DNA from: Pteria penguin
Lineage: Eukaryota > Mollusca > Bivalvia > Pterioida > Pteriidae
Direction of reading: 5' to 3'
DNA length: 64,000 nt
Assembly: GCA_035048485.1 (NCBI GenBank)
Contig: CM068583.1
Location: 65,967,306 to 66,031,305, forward strand
How positions within the stretch are numbered: the stretch's first letter is position 1; each line of letters starts with the position of its first letter. Made by a program: the position numbers and the translations under genes. A model generated the notes under the pieces. That model made no database searches. It was given only the letters and a program-made list of their open reading frames with translations, and was not told where the DNA came from. Below are positions 43,346 through 55,499 of the stretch, piece by piece.

Positions 43346-45420
43346 CTTTGATTATTTGTAAGTATGATGAATGATGACTAGTACCTTCATTTGACACAAA
43401 CGACATTCTATGTCATGTGCTGCATACGATCAGATGATGCACAGTACCAGTTCATGACCAAAAGTTCAATAATCAAGAAATCGAAGGGCATACTAAATCT
43501 GCAAAAGGGACGAAGAACCAAAACTTGCCAACTAAGGAGGATATGAGAATTCCCAAAGGGGAGTAAATACTCATTAATACTGCATTAATTTTGTAGTGCC
43601 ATAATATGCACAATGTGTGTGGGGAGAGTTAGAATCTCGTGCGTGCTAGCAACAGTTGCCACATACGTTGTGTACATGTACATGAAGGCATTGTTGAATC
43701 GGATAAATTCTAAGCATGAAAGGTGTCAAATTCGGTATTAAAAAGTTGGAATAGACATCCATTCCAACATTATTGATAATGAGATGCAATATCCTATGAA
43801 AAGAATCCCGGCCATAGGACTTCCCCAGGGAGTTTGTAAGTCTACTACTTACATATCTCTGACAAAGCAGCTTACCAGAAAGTGGCTTTGACCTCGGAAC
43901 AAGTTACTTAAATTTGCTCTGGCATAACCTATTAGCTGAAATATAAATAAGCAGGTAATAATTAAATATGGTCTCTCTTCCAGGGAAATTTGTGATGCTG
44001 AAATAAAATTTCACGTTTGTTATAAGAGTGAGGTGTTCAAGTAACCATCAAACTCATAAAATGATATGATTCTAGATTCGAAAGGAAGAAAAAACATCTG
44101 ACTGTTGTATGAGAAAAGTCGCCACGGATAAGACGTCACAAAAATATTCGAATGTAACGCAGCCCTGGTACCAATTTAGTAGCAATTAATTGGTGTTATT
44201 AAATGGTTTACAGACCCACTTTCCCACCCAATGCAATCGAAGAACACGCTTCTTAAACTTTATAGATAAACTCCATGTAAAGAAAAAGGACCAACAGGTT
44301 ATAATATTTGAGAGGGCATAACAATATGAACACGCGTCTATTATTATAGAATATATATAATATCAAAAATATTAAATGGCATCAACATCAGCCATCCGTG
44401 CTTTGCTCGTCTGAAAGCGAACTAAGGTTTCTTCTATGTAGGAGTGCCGGTTAACTGTCAGAGGGATTAAAGTTTAGGGGTCAGTTGTACGAAAATTTAA
44501 CCACTGGTTAAGCTAACTAATTGTTAAAGTTTGAGAGACATTTAATTTATAATATTTCTGTTTAAGTTTCTGAACTACACTAGAGTACTGGTTTCATATA
44601 CTATTAATCAGAAAACATCGATGACTTTAGATCTTCTTATTTCAAAGATATAGTCAGATGGAATTTAACCACTGATTAACCTAACCAGTAATTACAGTTT
44701 CGAACAACGGGCCCTAGGACTTTATCTCCTCTGAGAATTGTTTAGACACGGTCTGTCGTAGAGTCTCTGTAGGCCTGATAGTCTTCAACGCCTAAGAAAA
44801 ATTCTGCGTAAAACCGTAGAGTAGCCCAATACAAAACATGGTCTTTGCTATGATTTTGAGGTTATGCTTGTGATATTAGAGACTTTCAACTATTTTTTAA
44901 CCCATTGAAATGCAGTTTCCAGAACCTTTGAACCTTTTTTAACTTGTAAAAATTGGGATGAGACATTCCGCTGGACATAATTTGCTGAAAAGTCAGCTTT
45001 CCGAGTTTAGAGTAAGTTCTATAAAATTTCCAGCATACTGTTTAGTTTATAATATCAGTGACCCTAAGTCAGAATTTTGAAATTAATTTGAAGTTTTTGT
45101 TGCATAGAAATCTTAAACATCTGTGGAGGCTTCAGCAATCCACACCAAGTTAGAAATATATACATGTACCATGTGATACAAGTCAATGGACATTGTTGTT
45201 TAATCAGTGGAACTGTATTATAGGAAATTCAAGATTGCCTCATTTATCATGAGTATTAATAAGTATATTGTACATATATATGTATAATATCATAGTTTTG
45301 TCCAGAAAAGCTGTTGTCTTAATAGACTTTGGATTTTCTTTGAAGGAAGTCCAGGTTGGTAATGTCACTAATGAAAGTCTAGACGTGTCACATAGCATGA
45401 TAATATGATCGAAAGATTTA
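43346..45420. other. Intergenic, little recognised
   Basis: AT-rich. The part at about 44730-44965 shows diverged similarity to 52535-52770 (GTTTAGACA, GTAGAGT, TTTTTT-AACCC, TTGGGATGAGA in the same order), so it is probably an old repeat. No gene seen. Confidence 0.5.
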
Positions 45421-45590
45421 GACAGCCGGTGTGGCGTAGTGTAGGAGGCTCGTCTTGATGTCCTATCTTTTGGAAGTCCCGTGTCATGGTAGACATGTCA
45501 CGTAAAAGATCCCTCACTGTTTCGGGTAGGTGTGTTGCAAAGGTATAAATTTCTATGCCATGCCTCGGGAAGATGCCTTGTAAAATTATA
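45421..45590 (+). mobile_element. tRNA-derived SINE, copy 5 (head deleted)
   Basis: GCCGGTGTGGCGTAGTGTAG (A-box region), TGTCCTATCTTTTGG, CCCGTGTCATGGTAGACATG, AAAGATCCCTCACTGTTTCG and a diverged end. The B box is lost in a deletion. Confidence 0.75.
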
Positions 45591-45654
45591 AAGTGACCCT
45601 TGTTGAAACTGTGGATCAGCTTTCAACGGTTTAAGGGTCGATTTTTTAGGTTAA

Positions 45655-46330
45655 TAAAGGAAAAGAAAGGTTAAAGGAGAATGTATCAAAAGTAAAAGAA
45701 AAATAAAAGGACAATGTTTCAAAGGAAAAGAAAGATAAAAAGAAAATGTATCAAAAGGAAAAGTAAGGTTAAAAGAGAATTATCAAAAGGAAAAGAAAAG
45801 TAAAAGGAGAATGTATGAAAAAGAAAAGAAATGTTAAAAGAGAATGTATCAAAAGGAAAAGAAAAGTAAAGGGAGTATGTATCAAAAGCAAAAGAAAAGT
45901 ACAGGGAGAATGTATCAAAAGGAAAAGAAAGGTAAAGGGAGAATGTATCAAAAGGAAAAGAAATGTAAAAGGAGAATTATCAAAAGGAAAAGAAAATTAA
46001 AGGGGGAATGTATCAAAAGAAAAAGAAAGATAAAATGAGAATGTATCAACAGGAAAAGAAGGGTAAAAAGAGAATGTATCAAAAGGAATAGAAAGATAAA
46101 GGGAGAATGTATCAAAAGGAAAAGAAAGGTAAAGGGAGAATGTATCAAAAGGAAAAGAAAGGTAAAGGGAGAATGTATCAAAAGGAAAAGAAAGGTTAAA
46201 AGAGAATTATCAAAAGGAAAAGAAAAATAAAATGAGAATGTATCAACAGGAAAGAAGGGTAAAAAGAGGATGTATCAAAAGGAAAAGAAAGGTAAAAAGA
46301 GAATGTCTCAAACGGAAAAAGAAAGGTATT
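45655..46330 (+). repeat. 33-bp purine-rich minisatellite
   Basis: The unit AAAAGGAAAAGAAAGGTAAA then GGGAGAATGTATC is repeated about 20 times. Because 33 is a multiple of 3, parts of the array read as repeats of KRKRKVKGECI on the + strand and FLFLLIHSPFT on the - strand. Some units lack one base and break the frame. No start context or splice sites support a gene. Confidence 0.95.
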
Positions 46331-46616
46331 CCGTAAACAATGCATTTTAAAGTTAAAACAGAAGACAACACATTTTGATACATTGGTGTAAACGGAGATT
46401 TACCCAATTTATGAACCTAATACATATTAAAAAATCTATATAAAATGGGCTTAACCGAAAGTCGCAATGTAGTGTTGACAAAAATTCTTATAATGTCTGG
46501 GTGTTTTAAGTGTTATTATTCACCCAATAGTTATACTGACTTGGTTGTATTGGAGCTTTCCCCTGGGTTTGTACATCCTTATGCCCCCCTTTTTCATTAA
46601 AATGGCTTTAAATATA

Positions 46617-46786
46617 CAGTCAAACATGTCTATTAAGGTCAGCTAAGGGAAGAGTCAAAATATAGACAGGTGGCCTTTATGCAGAGGTCTTTTATTAAGG
46701 AAAACATAGATTTTGGGAATTTAAAATGTGACCTTTATAGACAGGTGACCTCTTAATAGAGGTGGCCGCTAAGACAGGTTTTACTG
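46617..46786. mobile_element. 170-bp MITE with CAGTAAAACCTGTCTTAG ends
   Basis: Left CAGTCAAACATGTCTATTAA and right, reversed, CAGTAAAACCTGTCTTAGCG, both flanked by TA. GACAGGTGACCTCTTAATAGA and GACAGGTGGCCTTTATGCAGA-like text recurs inside. Tc1/mariner-type target duplication. It ends three bases before the first ATG of the Naiad-like element. Confidence 0.75.
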
Positions 46787-46788
46787 TA

Positions 46789-47525
46789 ATGAAATTGAAA
46801 TACAAATCTCCTAAAATTATAATCACACCACTTAGATTGCCCTCTGTGTCCACTCTTCATATACCTGGTATTTCTTGTAGAAAATTGTTCGGCACCACTA
46901 AAGTTCATATTACTCCACTTAAAAAGTAGTTTCCCTATTAAACGTTCGATCTCATTTTCAAAAACATTCACACCTATAAAATCTTACAGAGCTGTCAATT
47001 CTATACGCAGAGGATATTCTAAGATTAATAAGAGCAACGCCAAGAAATGTCTTACTTGCCATCATTTAAGCTGCAAGTCCAATATTGAATCTTCGGTTAA
47101 TGGAAATATATTTAACACCAAATTAGACAAGAACTTAGATTGAAATACTGCCAATGTTATATATGTCATCACTTGGGAAGCTAGAGGATGTGGGGCTCAA
47201 TATGTCGGGGAATTTTCTCAAACTTTGAAACAACGTTTTCGGAATCATTCCTATAAAATTCGTAATAATTCACGACGTAAATACCAGAATTTTCTTTATA
47301 ACCACTTTAATAAATACCCACATAATATTAACAATGTGAAAACAACTCCAGTAGAAAATATCTCTAAATTATTAGGTGATACGAAATCAGATGTTAAAAA
47401 ACGACTTTTTGAAGCCGAGCTCTACTGGATTAAACGACTACAAACCCCCTACCCTCTCGGTCTCAACGTCCAAATATATCGACAAGGTAATATTTCTTCT
47501 CATCAGAATCAATATTTTTACATTT
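46789..47525 (+). pseudogene. GIY-YIG endonuclease domain of the Naiad-like element
   Basis: The reading starts at ATG 46789 (MKLKYKSPKIIITPLRL). A 1-base shift occurs in an A5 run near 46922, then SSFPIKRSISFSKTF continues. A Cys/His cluster KCLTCHHLSCKS (47045-47080) is followed by NLD-TGA-NTANVIYVITW (47132-47176), YVGEFSQTLKQRFRNHSYKI (47201-47260), EAELYWIKRL (about 47412) and PLGLN. VIYVI and YVG are the GIY and YIG strands; R and H of QRFRNH and the E of FEAELYW fit the catalytic set. The TGA (47141-47143) stands where Penelope endonucleases usually have a Cys. Otherwise the frame is open from 46923 to 47525. Confidence 0.8.
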
Positions 47526-49178
47526 AGGCATAATGCTATTAGAAAACGTAGGTCACATGGTCGTCGCCGTAATCGTAACATCCGAAAACATAATCGTTTA
47601 AATAGGTCATTAAACGATCTTCTATTTATCGCAAAAAAAAAAAAAATAATGGCCGTCATGAACTTTTGCATGCACGATCCTCTATTCCGGTAAATAAATT
47701 GAAACCTATCCTGGACGAAGCTGATCTTCGAAGTTTACGCAATTCTGATTGATATAAACTCAAATTGATTATTTTATTTTCATATAATAAACTCTTTCCT
47801 CGTATTCCGTCTCTTCCACCCAAGCAGCAATTTCTTAAAATTAAATTTATTAATAAAGGCTTCGATCCACTGATTTCTGATATTTTCCGTGATCATAGAG
47901 TCACATCTAAAATCCCCCTAATATTTTGAGAACTTAGAACCGCCACTAATTTGTTACCAGAACAAAAAGCCTATAAGAAATCTTATTTTAAATTATGATA
48001 GAGTTACATCTAACTCTGGTATTTCAGACTCTATTTCTTCGTCGTGTTCTTGTGAAAATTTTAAATATGTTTATAAACCGGCGGGTAATGTTATTACTGG
48101 TGACCTGAACTGTATTTCGGACAAGAAATTGCGCACCCTTTTTGGAAAAGGACCTAAAAATAGGTTACCGTACAGGATAGATTTCAATAAATGCCGTGAC
48201 GTTATAGAAGATGCTATGACTACATATTGTAAACGTTGGTGTAAAAAAGAACAGGTAAAGGTTCATGCTCTTAATAATTAGAAATACGAGATTTTAAGAC
48301 TTGTCGATATCCATATTAAGAACTTTACGGAAAATCCGCATTTATTTCAACAGCCTAATACATTGACGGCAAATTCTATTAAAAAGAGGATAGCTGACTT
48401 ACATGCTAAATATGTCTTTGTTCATGCTGATAAAACAGGTAATAACATAATAGTTGTTTGAAAACTATGTTATATTGAAGTACTTAAAAACGAATTAAAC
48501 TCCACTCATACATATGTGGAAAGCCCTACCTCAAAAGACAGCACCTTACACGATCATTTCATGACCATGTCCGACTTCAAAATTAAAACTGATAAATCTG
48601 ATCTACCAACTATGTATTGGCTCCCAAAACTACATAAAAGTCCATATAAATCACGTTTCATATCTAATTCTAGCCACTGCTCTACTACGGTACTATCGAA
48701 ACATATTACGTCTGCTCTAACTGCTATAAAAGATCATTTTATCAAATATTGTGATGTCGCATTTCATAATAGTAACATCAAATACTTTTGGTCGATTAGA
48801 AATTCTCATGAAGTTATAGACAAACTTCTTTCACTAAATTTCAAAGCGGCTCAAATTTCTGCATTTGATTTTTCTACACTTTATACATCTCTGCCTCATG
48901 ATTTGATTAAAAGCAAGTTGCTGTCTTTTATACAATGGTGTTTTCACAGGGAATCTAAAACTTACATATGTGCTTCCAATAACTCTGGATTCTTTTCCAA
49001 CAAACAATATACTTCATATAAATACTGGACTTGCAAGGAATTATTCAAAGCACTAGATTTTCTCATGAATAATATTTTTGTGCAATTTGATGGCAAGATA
49101 TATCAACAAATAGTTGGGATTCCTATGGGTACTAACTGCGCGCCTCTGATAGCAGATTTATTTCTTTCTACTGGCAGA
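47526..49178 (+). pseudogene. Linker and RT N-terminal half of the Naiad-like element
   Basis: After a frame change near 47515 comes a basic stretch (RKRRSHGRRRNRNIRKHNRL), an A14 run with another shift (about 47633-47646), LKPILDEADLRSLRNSD, a TGA (47750-47752) and a further one-base shift near 47928. Then YFENLEPPLICY, SCSCENF, YKPAGNVITGDLN and KYEILRLVDIHIKNF are open apart from TAG 48279-48281, probably a former Trp codon. GNNIIVV-TGA-KLCYIEVLKNEL (TGA 48459-48461) is where relatives usually show VVCK. The RT then runs from 48516 through WLPKLHKSPYKSRFISNSSH to GIPMGTNCAPLIADLF. Confidence 0.8.
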
Positions 49179-49578
49179 GCACGGTTTATCATGTTGATGT
49201 CGCATATAGTTTTATACCATTATGTGTTTTACAATACCTTACGTGTTTATATTTTTATGACCTCTCAATATGCGATGCCTGTTGACCCTTGTTCTTTACA
49301 TGGAGGATTATTTATAAATTTTTAAATGTACGGCCTCTGATTGTTCTGCTGTTACGGTGAGTGGGAAGGTGGGCCCGTAAACCGGTTAACCACACCATTT
49401 GTTTGGCTTTTGTCAAATTAAATGACCGTCCTAAGTCGGTATCGTAATTGCACTACAATCAAATATTTTTGTAATGTGTTATATGTTCTAGTATATTATT
49501 TATATTCATGTATTGTATAGCTCCATGGTGACTTCTGCCACATAACTGAGCCAGTAACTCCTCTTTTTTCTTTTATTG
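49179..49578 (+). repeat. Naiad-like 3' UTR block located inside the RT
   Basis: From ACTGGCAGAGCACGG to CTCCTCTTTTTTCTTTTATT it matches 1953-2360 closely. In copy 1 the RT runs on without it (CTTTATTCTTATGAGAGG). The simplest reading is a tandem pair: one copy with an internal deletion ending in its UTR, joined to a 5'-truncated copy starting at TTATGAGAGG. Confidence 0.85.
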
Positions 49579-50403
49579 TTATGAGAGGAATTTTATGGTT
49601 TCTTTTCAAAAATCAAAACGTTTCGACCTCATTGACAAATTTAATAATACCTGCAGATATCTGGATGACATTTTGGTTATCGGCAACCCTGAATTCGTAC
49701 AATTTATATCAGAAATATATCCACCAGAGCTCAAATTGAATAAAGCTAATACTTGAAATAAATCTACATCTTTCATAGATTTGAACATCAAAATTATTCA
49801 CCACCTAATATATACTAATATTTATGATAAACGCGAGGATTTTGGATTTCCTATTGTAAATTTTCCTTACTTGGATGGTGATGTCCCTCGACTCCCATCA
49901 TATGGTACGTATATATCTCAATTAGTTCGATTTGTCAGAGGCTGCACCGATGTTTTGGACTTTCATAAATGAAATTTACAAATTACTACTAAACTTTTAA
50001 CTCAGGGTTACAGATATCAGAAGCTCAGAAAACATTCTTCAAATTCTTCAGATCTTATTCAGAACTTCTATCTAAATTTGGAAATATTTCTTTTCAACAC
50101 TATGTATCCAATGGAATTTCCCATCCTAATTTTTACGGTGATTTCGTATATAAACTAAGGAAAGTAATAGGCTCCGATAACGTTATTTTATCATGTAATG
50201 AAATAGTCAAACGTCTTCTAAATAGGCAATATGACATTGAGATCATTAAAATGACCATAGGTCTTGTATATGGCCCCTCTACAGCCTTATGCAGACTATT
50301 ACGTGAACATTGCACGCTGACTCACAGGGCGGTGGGGACTATATGGCGGGCCTTGTCCAAACCTCTTTCAGAGGAGACATGGTCCTGAACCTCGTCCCCT
50401 CTG
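49579..50403 (+). pseudogene. RT C-terminal half of the Naiad-like element
   Basis: YERNFMVSFQKSKRFDLIDK, CRYLDDILVIGNPEF (catalytic YLDD about 49660-49671), then ELKLNKANT-TGA-NKSTSF (TGA 49754-49756), the same TGA position as copy 1 (1258). A further TGA at 49969-49971 (HK-TGA-NL) is CGA in copy 1, so that one is ordinary decay. One-base losses follow near 49990 and 50030. It ends at CTCGTCCCCTCTGACT, with no UTR behind it. Confidence 0.8.
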
Positions 50404-52795
50404 ACTCTGACCTCCGAATTTTTAAATCAACTGAGCTGTAGATGCCATGATTTTTATATATAAGATGAAGACAGATTGTATAAGATCATACTTTTAAATA
50501 TTCCCTATCGAAACATGTATTTCATGTTAAGATTTGGTATCTTCTTCAGAAATGTTCAATCTTAAACCCCTGAAAATGTGTGTTGTTGGCAAAACCTGCC
50601 GAAATCAAAACAACCAAATAAAGACACAAGATGACACCATGATCTGAAACAAGACAAGCATGCAAATAGATTTATATTTTAGAAACAAATATTTTGTCAA
50701 AGGCATTGGGATGGAAATGGGGGTTTGGTAAGCAGAAAAAATCCCTGGATTATCAAAAAGGCATTAATTAAATAATAAATATCTTAAGGTTTCTCTGTGT
50801 AGGAGTCCTCGACATAATTCGTACCTATTTAATATGAACGATTCCGATTATGCTTATTATACCAAAAGCGCATAGAGTTTAATTCAGAAGTGCTCCAGAC
50901 TTGGCACAAAAATTACCGAGTAGTTTGGTTAATACAAATATCCCCCCCCCAAATTTTTTTTTCAAAAATTCTGGATCCGCCACTGAATTTTTGATACCAA
51001 ATACACGTGGGCATGTTACACATCTGGCTGTTTGTTGGTGACTGTATTGATTTTAAAATTTATATGGCTTGTACATATTAATATCGAAGTTGCCATGTTT
51101 TAATTTTTGTATTTTTGTATTTGCTATCTTGAGTATATTCAAAAATTAAAACTTGATAGAGACAATCAATATCACCACAAATAGACTTATCAGTTGTTTT
51201 TCCTGTCAGGACAATAAACAGTTTAACAGCTTTCCTATATCAATAAACTATTTGTGAGGATAAAGTCTTGATCTATAGCAGTGATTTGACACATTGCACA
51301 ATTACAGCACCATGCCATCAGAGCGCAGACACATCGATGAGGATAATGTGAAACATCATGACATAATAGGAGAGTCAGTCATACCTGGCTGCTTAAATGT
51401 CCAATTTCCGTCATCTTACCTTAATTCCAGGTACAATCAATATAGACAAATTATTTAATGCCGTTATCTATTCAGACAGACTTTGCCAATTACATTTTGC
51501 TGTAAAAGTGTTTCCCAATGGCGTTAATCACGATTTTCTCCGCCAATCAGCTGACACTACGTAATTGATATTACAAGTCTCTCATTTCTCTCATTATCTG
51601 TGGAGAGTTTTCTGCATATGTACATACAGTTCCAAATCTTTGCTGAACCAATGGTAAGATATATACATACAGTTCCAAATCTTTGCAGAACCAATGGTGA
51701 GATATATACATACAGTTCCAAATCTTTGCTGAACCAATGGTAAGATACATAAATGTGGGTTTTTTCAGAGCATATGTAATTATCTTTATTTTAAATCTTT
51801 ATGCTAAATGATTTGTTTTTTAATATTATTTATGTGTCATTATACTTAATGAACCATCTTTTTTCTTTATTTCATTCATATATTTACGTGCCACCTGATT
51901 AAACTTGATGAACTTTTTTTTGTCTATATTTCATTCATATATTTATGTGCCACCTGATTATACTTATTACATACAGATTCATTATTTCCAGGAAAAGAGG
52001 AAAAAGATGTATTGAACAATATCTAAATTTCTGAGGTAAGTTATCAATTTCTTTGTTTATTTTTTGTATTTTCGTGACTGTAATCCACGAACATTTGTCT
52101 CGTACAGATAGAAATCAGTCTGTGATGTTCTCATCAACGCTTGTACTATTTCTGGGTTGAGAAATGAAACAAGTTTTAATTATTTAGTAATTTATCCAAA
52201 ATATTTATTTTTGAGTAAAATGAAAAGAAAGAAATCTAATTCGATTGAAGGACAAAATGCTTGCAAAACATATGATAAGAATAAATAAAACAAAACGAGG
52301 CTACAAATCTTCGATCACATTGCATCAACGCTGTCGATTTTGGACGGTTAATTGACAAGCAGGTTAACCGATTTAACGGGATAATCATTCACACATACCC
52401 CTAAAATTACAAAATGGATATGATGCCAAAGTATAAATCTAAGTTCTTTTTTAAAGAAAAAAATCAGCGAACGCAAGTTAAAGAAAGAAAGAAAATAATA
52501 CATCCGAGTTCAGTACATAATCTCTAAAAGAAGTTTAGACAAAGTCTCTGGTAGAGTTCCCATCGACCTGTTAGTATGCGTACAATTCTACTTGAGGCTA
52601 TAAAAGAGTCCTATTCAAGGCGTATTGTCTTTGTGGTCATTTCATGGTAATACTTTTGATGTCGAAAGTACTCTACTGTTTTTTGAACCCGATAAAATGA
52701 CATTATTGGAACCTTGACAATCACTAGTTTGTATATTAATCACCGTAGAATTTGGGATGAGATATCAAGAAAATAAAAAAATCCATTTCACGTAT
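50404..52795. other. Intergenic, mostly nothing recognised
   Basis: AT-rich, with one small triplication (51621-51749) and a near-duplicate pair at about 51850 and 51930 (TTTCATTCATATATTTA-GTGCCACCTGATTA). The 52535-52770 part resembles 44730-44965. No gene seen. Confidence 0.5.
51621..51749 (+). repeat. 43-bp triplication
   Basis: TACATACAGTTCCAAATCTT then TGCTGAACCAATGGTAAGATATA occurs three times in tandem at 51621, 51664 and 51707, with one or two differences. Confidence 0.95.
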
Positions 52796-54600
52796 GCCCA
52801 AATGCTCTCGCTAACCATATAAAAGATATTTCAGATCGACAAACCGTGACATTTAACTGGCGGCTGCCTGCACGGACGGTCAGCATCACTACGAAACGTA
52901 TGACTGCAATACGTTTCCTCACTATGCGTAGTACATTGATGTCTAACATTTGCAGCACTAGAATAATTCATTTAATTGCATTTTGTATTTATTTAATTCC
53001 TTTACGACAATTTAGTTGTGTGTCTATTTCATTTGTGACTGGTATTATACAATACGGATGCAAGTCTACATAATGATAACATGTATATGCTATTACATTT
53101 CATAACATGGTCCTCCACCATAGTGTATAGGAGAGGCAGGGGGGTTTTTTGGCTAAACATATCCGCTTTTATTATTTGTTAGGTTTATTTCCTATTTTTG
53201 CCCTATCCTTTAACCCCGTCTTCCATATTCTACTCGGGTGGCATTCCCCCAATTTTACTCCCCTCAAATTTACGTCTCCCCTGCATCTCATTCCTCCCTT
53301 TATCACTTCTCTCTTCACCACATCACTTCATAAATATAATGAAATTCGGAAAGAGTGTATAGCATTCCCACGGACGCTTTCTTGGTTTCAGAGTGTTCGA
53401 TTTTACGTTTTCTTACATTTGTATGTTAAAAGAGATAGAATTAACGGAGAGATGAAAAAACTGTTATTCACAAAACATACCTTATTGTTTTACTGGATTG
53501 GCTGGAAGTTCACACAGTTTTGTACAATATTATGAATAGGGATCCAGTCGAATAATTATAAACGAACAGCATTTTTATTATTTCTTATTAGTATATTATT
53601 TTTAAATATTTTTATTTCTTGTTCTTAACCCCCACTCCACCCCTTATTGCACTGGTCTAAGAGATCTTGTGCAATACGCGCTTGGTCGGTCCATCGGTCT
53701 GTATGTGCTTCCGTAATTCCGCAGCATCTGATAACTTCCAATAGAATGTTATTACAGTAATTAATATATCCCCTAAGTGTCATCATATGAACCCGGGGTA
53801 GGATATTGGCAATTATGCTTAATATACCACTGGGGCATTCGTGTTTGTTTTTAAATGCAGGTTGTTTAGGTGAAAATTTTATTAGTTCTTACATTTGTTT
53901 CAATAACGAACTAGTATGTCAATAATAACATAAATTATCCAAAAAAAAATGCCATTTAGTTATCTGTTTCCGTACTATTATTCTATTATTAATGAAGATG
54001 TTTGTACTTAGGTTCGAAGATTCCAAAAGATGTGTCAAATACTTTTGTGTAAAATGATAGGTATTTGTGTAGTGTAAAGTATACATGTATGAATAATATC
54101 ATGCTTTCCAAATGTGTGGTCTGTTGTGGGGTATTGGAATTAGACTTTTGTACTTTGGAGAAAGGATAGTATTACCTAAATTATCTATGTCTTATTTGCC
54201 TTTTCTCATTTGCATGGACAGTGTGATGTTCGTTACAAGTACAACTGAACACACGATACTATTTGTAAATTATGATATATGTCATACCTGGTGATATCAC
54301 GACGTCTAAATAATACAGTACATGTAATATAATTTGTTCGTTCACCTTTTGTTTCTTTATGTTACACAGTTGTGTGGATAGCCTTTTCGTCGCGAAATAC
54401 ATACAACATAATAGTATCACATGGTCTATTGTAATAACTAACTTTGTATTATCGAGGTATGTTACTTCGTATTTTTCAAAACATGAAGACACATAAAGAT
54501 AATTACATGTACTTCTGTTTGCGACTGCATATTGTCCTTGCCGTGTCATCGATCAAGTGTCACGGTTGTATGATTCTGCATGTTTCTTATATACTGCCAA
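52796..54600. mobile_element. TIR element family B, copy 2, ends lost
   Basis: It matches the interior of 25315-27234 in the same orientation: CCCAAATGCTCTCGCT, GACAAACCGTGACATTTAAC, GGATGCAAGTCTACAT, GTCTTCCATATTCTAC, TGTGTGGTCTGTTGTGG and GAGAAAGGATAGTATTACCT in the same order. The terminal 100 bp on each side are missing. Open frames inside are not conserved between copies. Confidence 0.75.
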
Positions 54601-55499
54601 CGACGACTCTATTCGATTTCTCCAAGTGTATTTGCTACTGGCCATTTTCGTCTTCGCTCTGGACTAGTGGAAGGACCCGTTGTAGAAATATTTTATATAA
54701 GTGCAACCTGTTTCTCTCATATGCTAAGATTCTCAGTTGTCACAAGGAAAACACATTGAGAATGGCATATTGCGGAAAAATTATTAAATACATAAGCAAT
54801 AGTATATACCTATGATGTAGTCGCAACTATCCTTAATTTATTTTTACCAATACGCTTAGATGAACCTGACCATTCCATACTATACTCACAGCGATCCACA
54901 AAAAGCTCGTCAAATGTCGTAACTTGCTCGTATTTATTCGTGGTTACAAATCGTTGAATTTTTCCATAAATGCGTTGTTATAGCTTATAATACACTGTAA
55001 TTATCAGTAACCACTCTTAAATTGCTCATAAAATGGTAAAATCGTAAGAAGCTGTGTACTTTAACGTATTTGCGCAATATTTAAGGATTCGCCAGAAAAA
55101 TCCTCTATGTATAGGTAGCATTAGATAAAAGTCTGAATAAAATCTGTAAAATTTTCTAAACGTTTTTTCGAAGTTCATGGTATCTATAATCTCGTTTGAA
55201 ACTTCATGAATGCTAGTATGTATATTATTATAAATCATTTTAATACCAGGTCAAAACGGTGTTTCCGTATAAGATGTATCGGCTCTCTTTAACTGAAATT
55301 CAGGGAGATAATTGTGCTTTTAAATATATATGACAAAGGTAAAAGACAATGTAAATCATTTAGATATTTAGATGTGCCATTTAACATGTCAGTAACATCG
55401 AAACGTGTTGACTCTGTAAGTCAGAGCATGAAATCCTTCTCATAACAATACAAAAACAGGACTTCTAGAAGGGGAGCGCTGTCATTGTCTATTGGAATC
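54601..55499. other. Intergenic, nothing recognised
   Basis: AT-rich with short open frames lacking motifs. Confidence 0.5.

Larger units (their letters stand above)
46789..50403 (+). mobile_element. Naiad-like Penelope retroelement, copy 2 (N-terminal GIY-YIG, then RT)
   Basis: Order along the strand: GIY-YIG endonuclease (about 46789-47525), basic linker, a Cys-x-Cys motif (SCSCENF, about 48043-48063), RT, then C-terminal region. Canonical Penelope elements have the endonuclease at the C-terminus; the permuted order with a CxC linker defines the Naiad/Chlamys clade. A 3' UTR block sits inside the RT (49179-49578). The element has four frameshifts, one TAG and several TGA codons. Confidence 0.85.

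Noticed and set aside
47937..47939. TGA in the Naiad-like linker considered as a selenocysteine codon
   Set aside because: It is out of frame with the downstream EPPLICY segment; a one-base shift explains it.
49969..49971. TGA in HK-TGA-NL of Naiad-like copy 2 considered as selenocysteine
   Set aside because: Copy 1 has CGA (Arg) at this place, so it is a C-to-T decay mutation.
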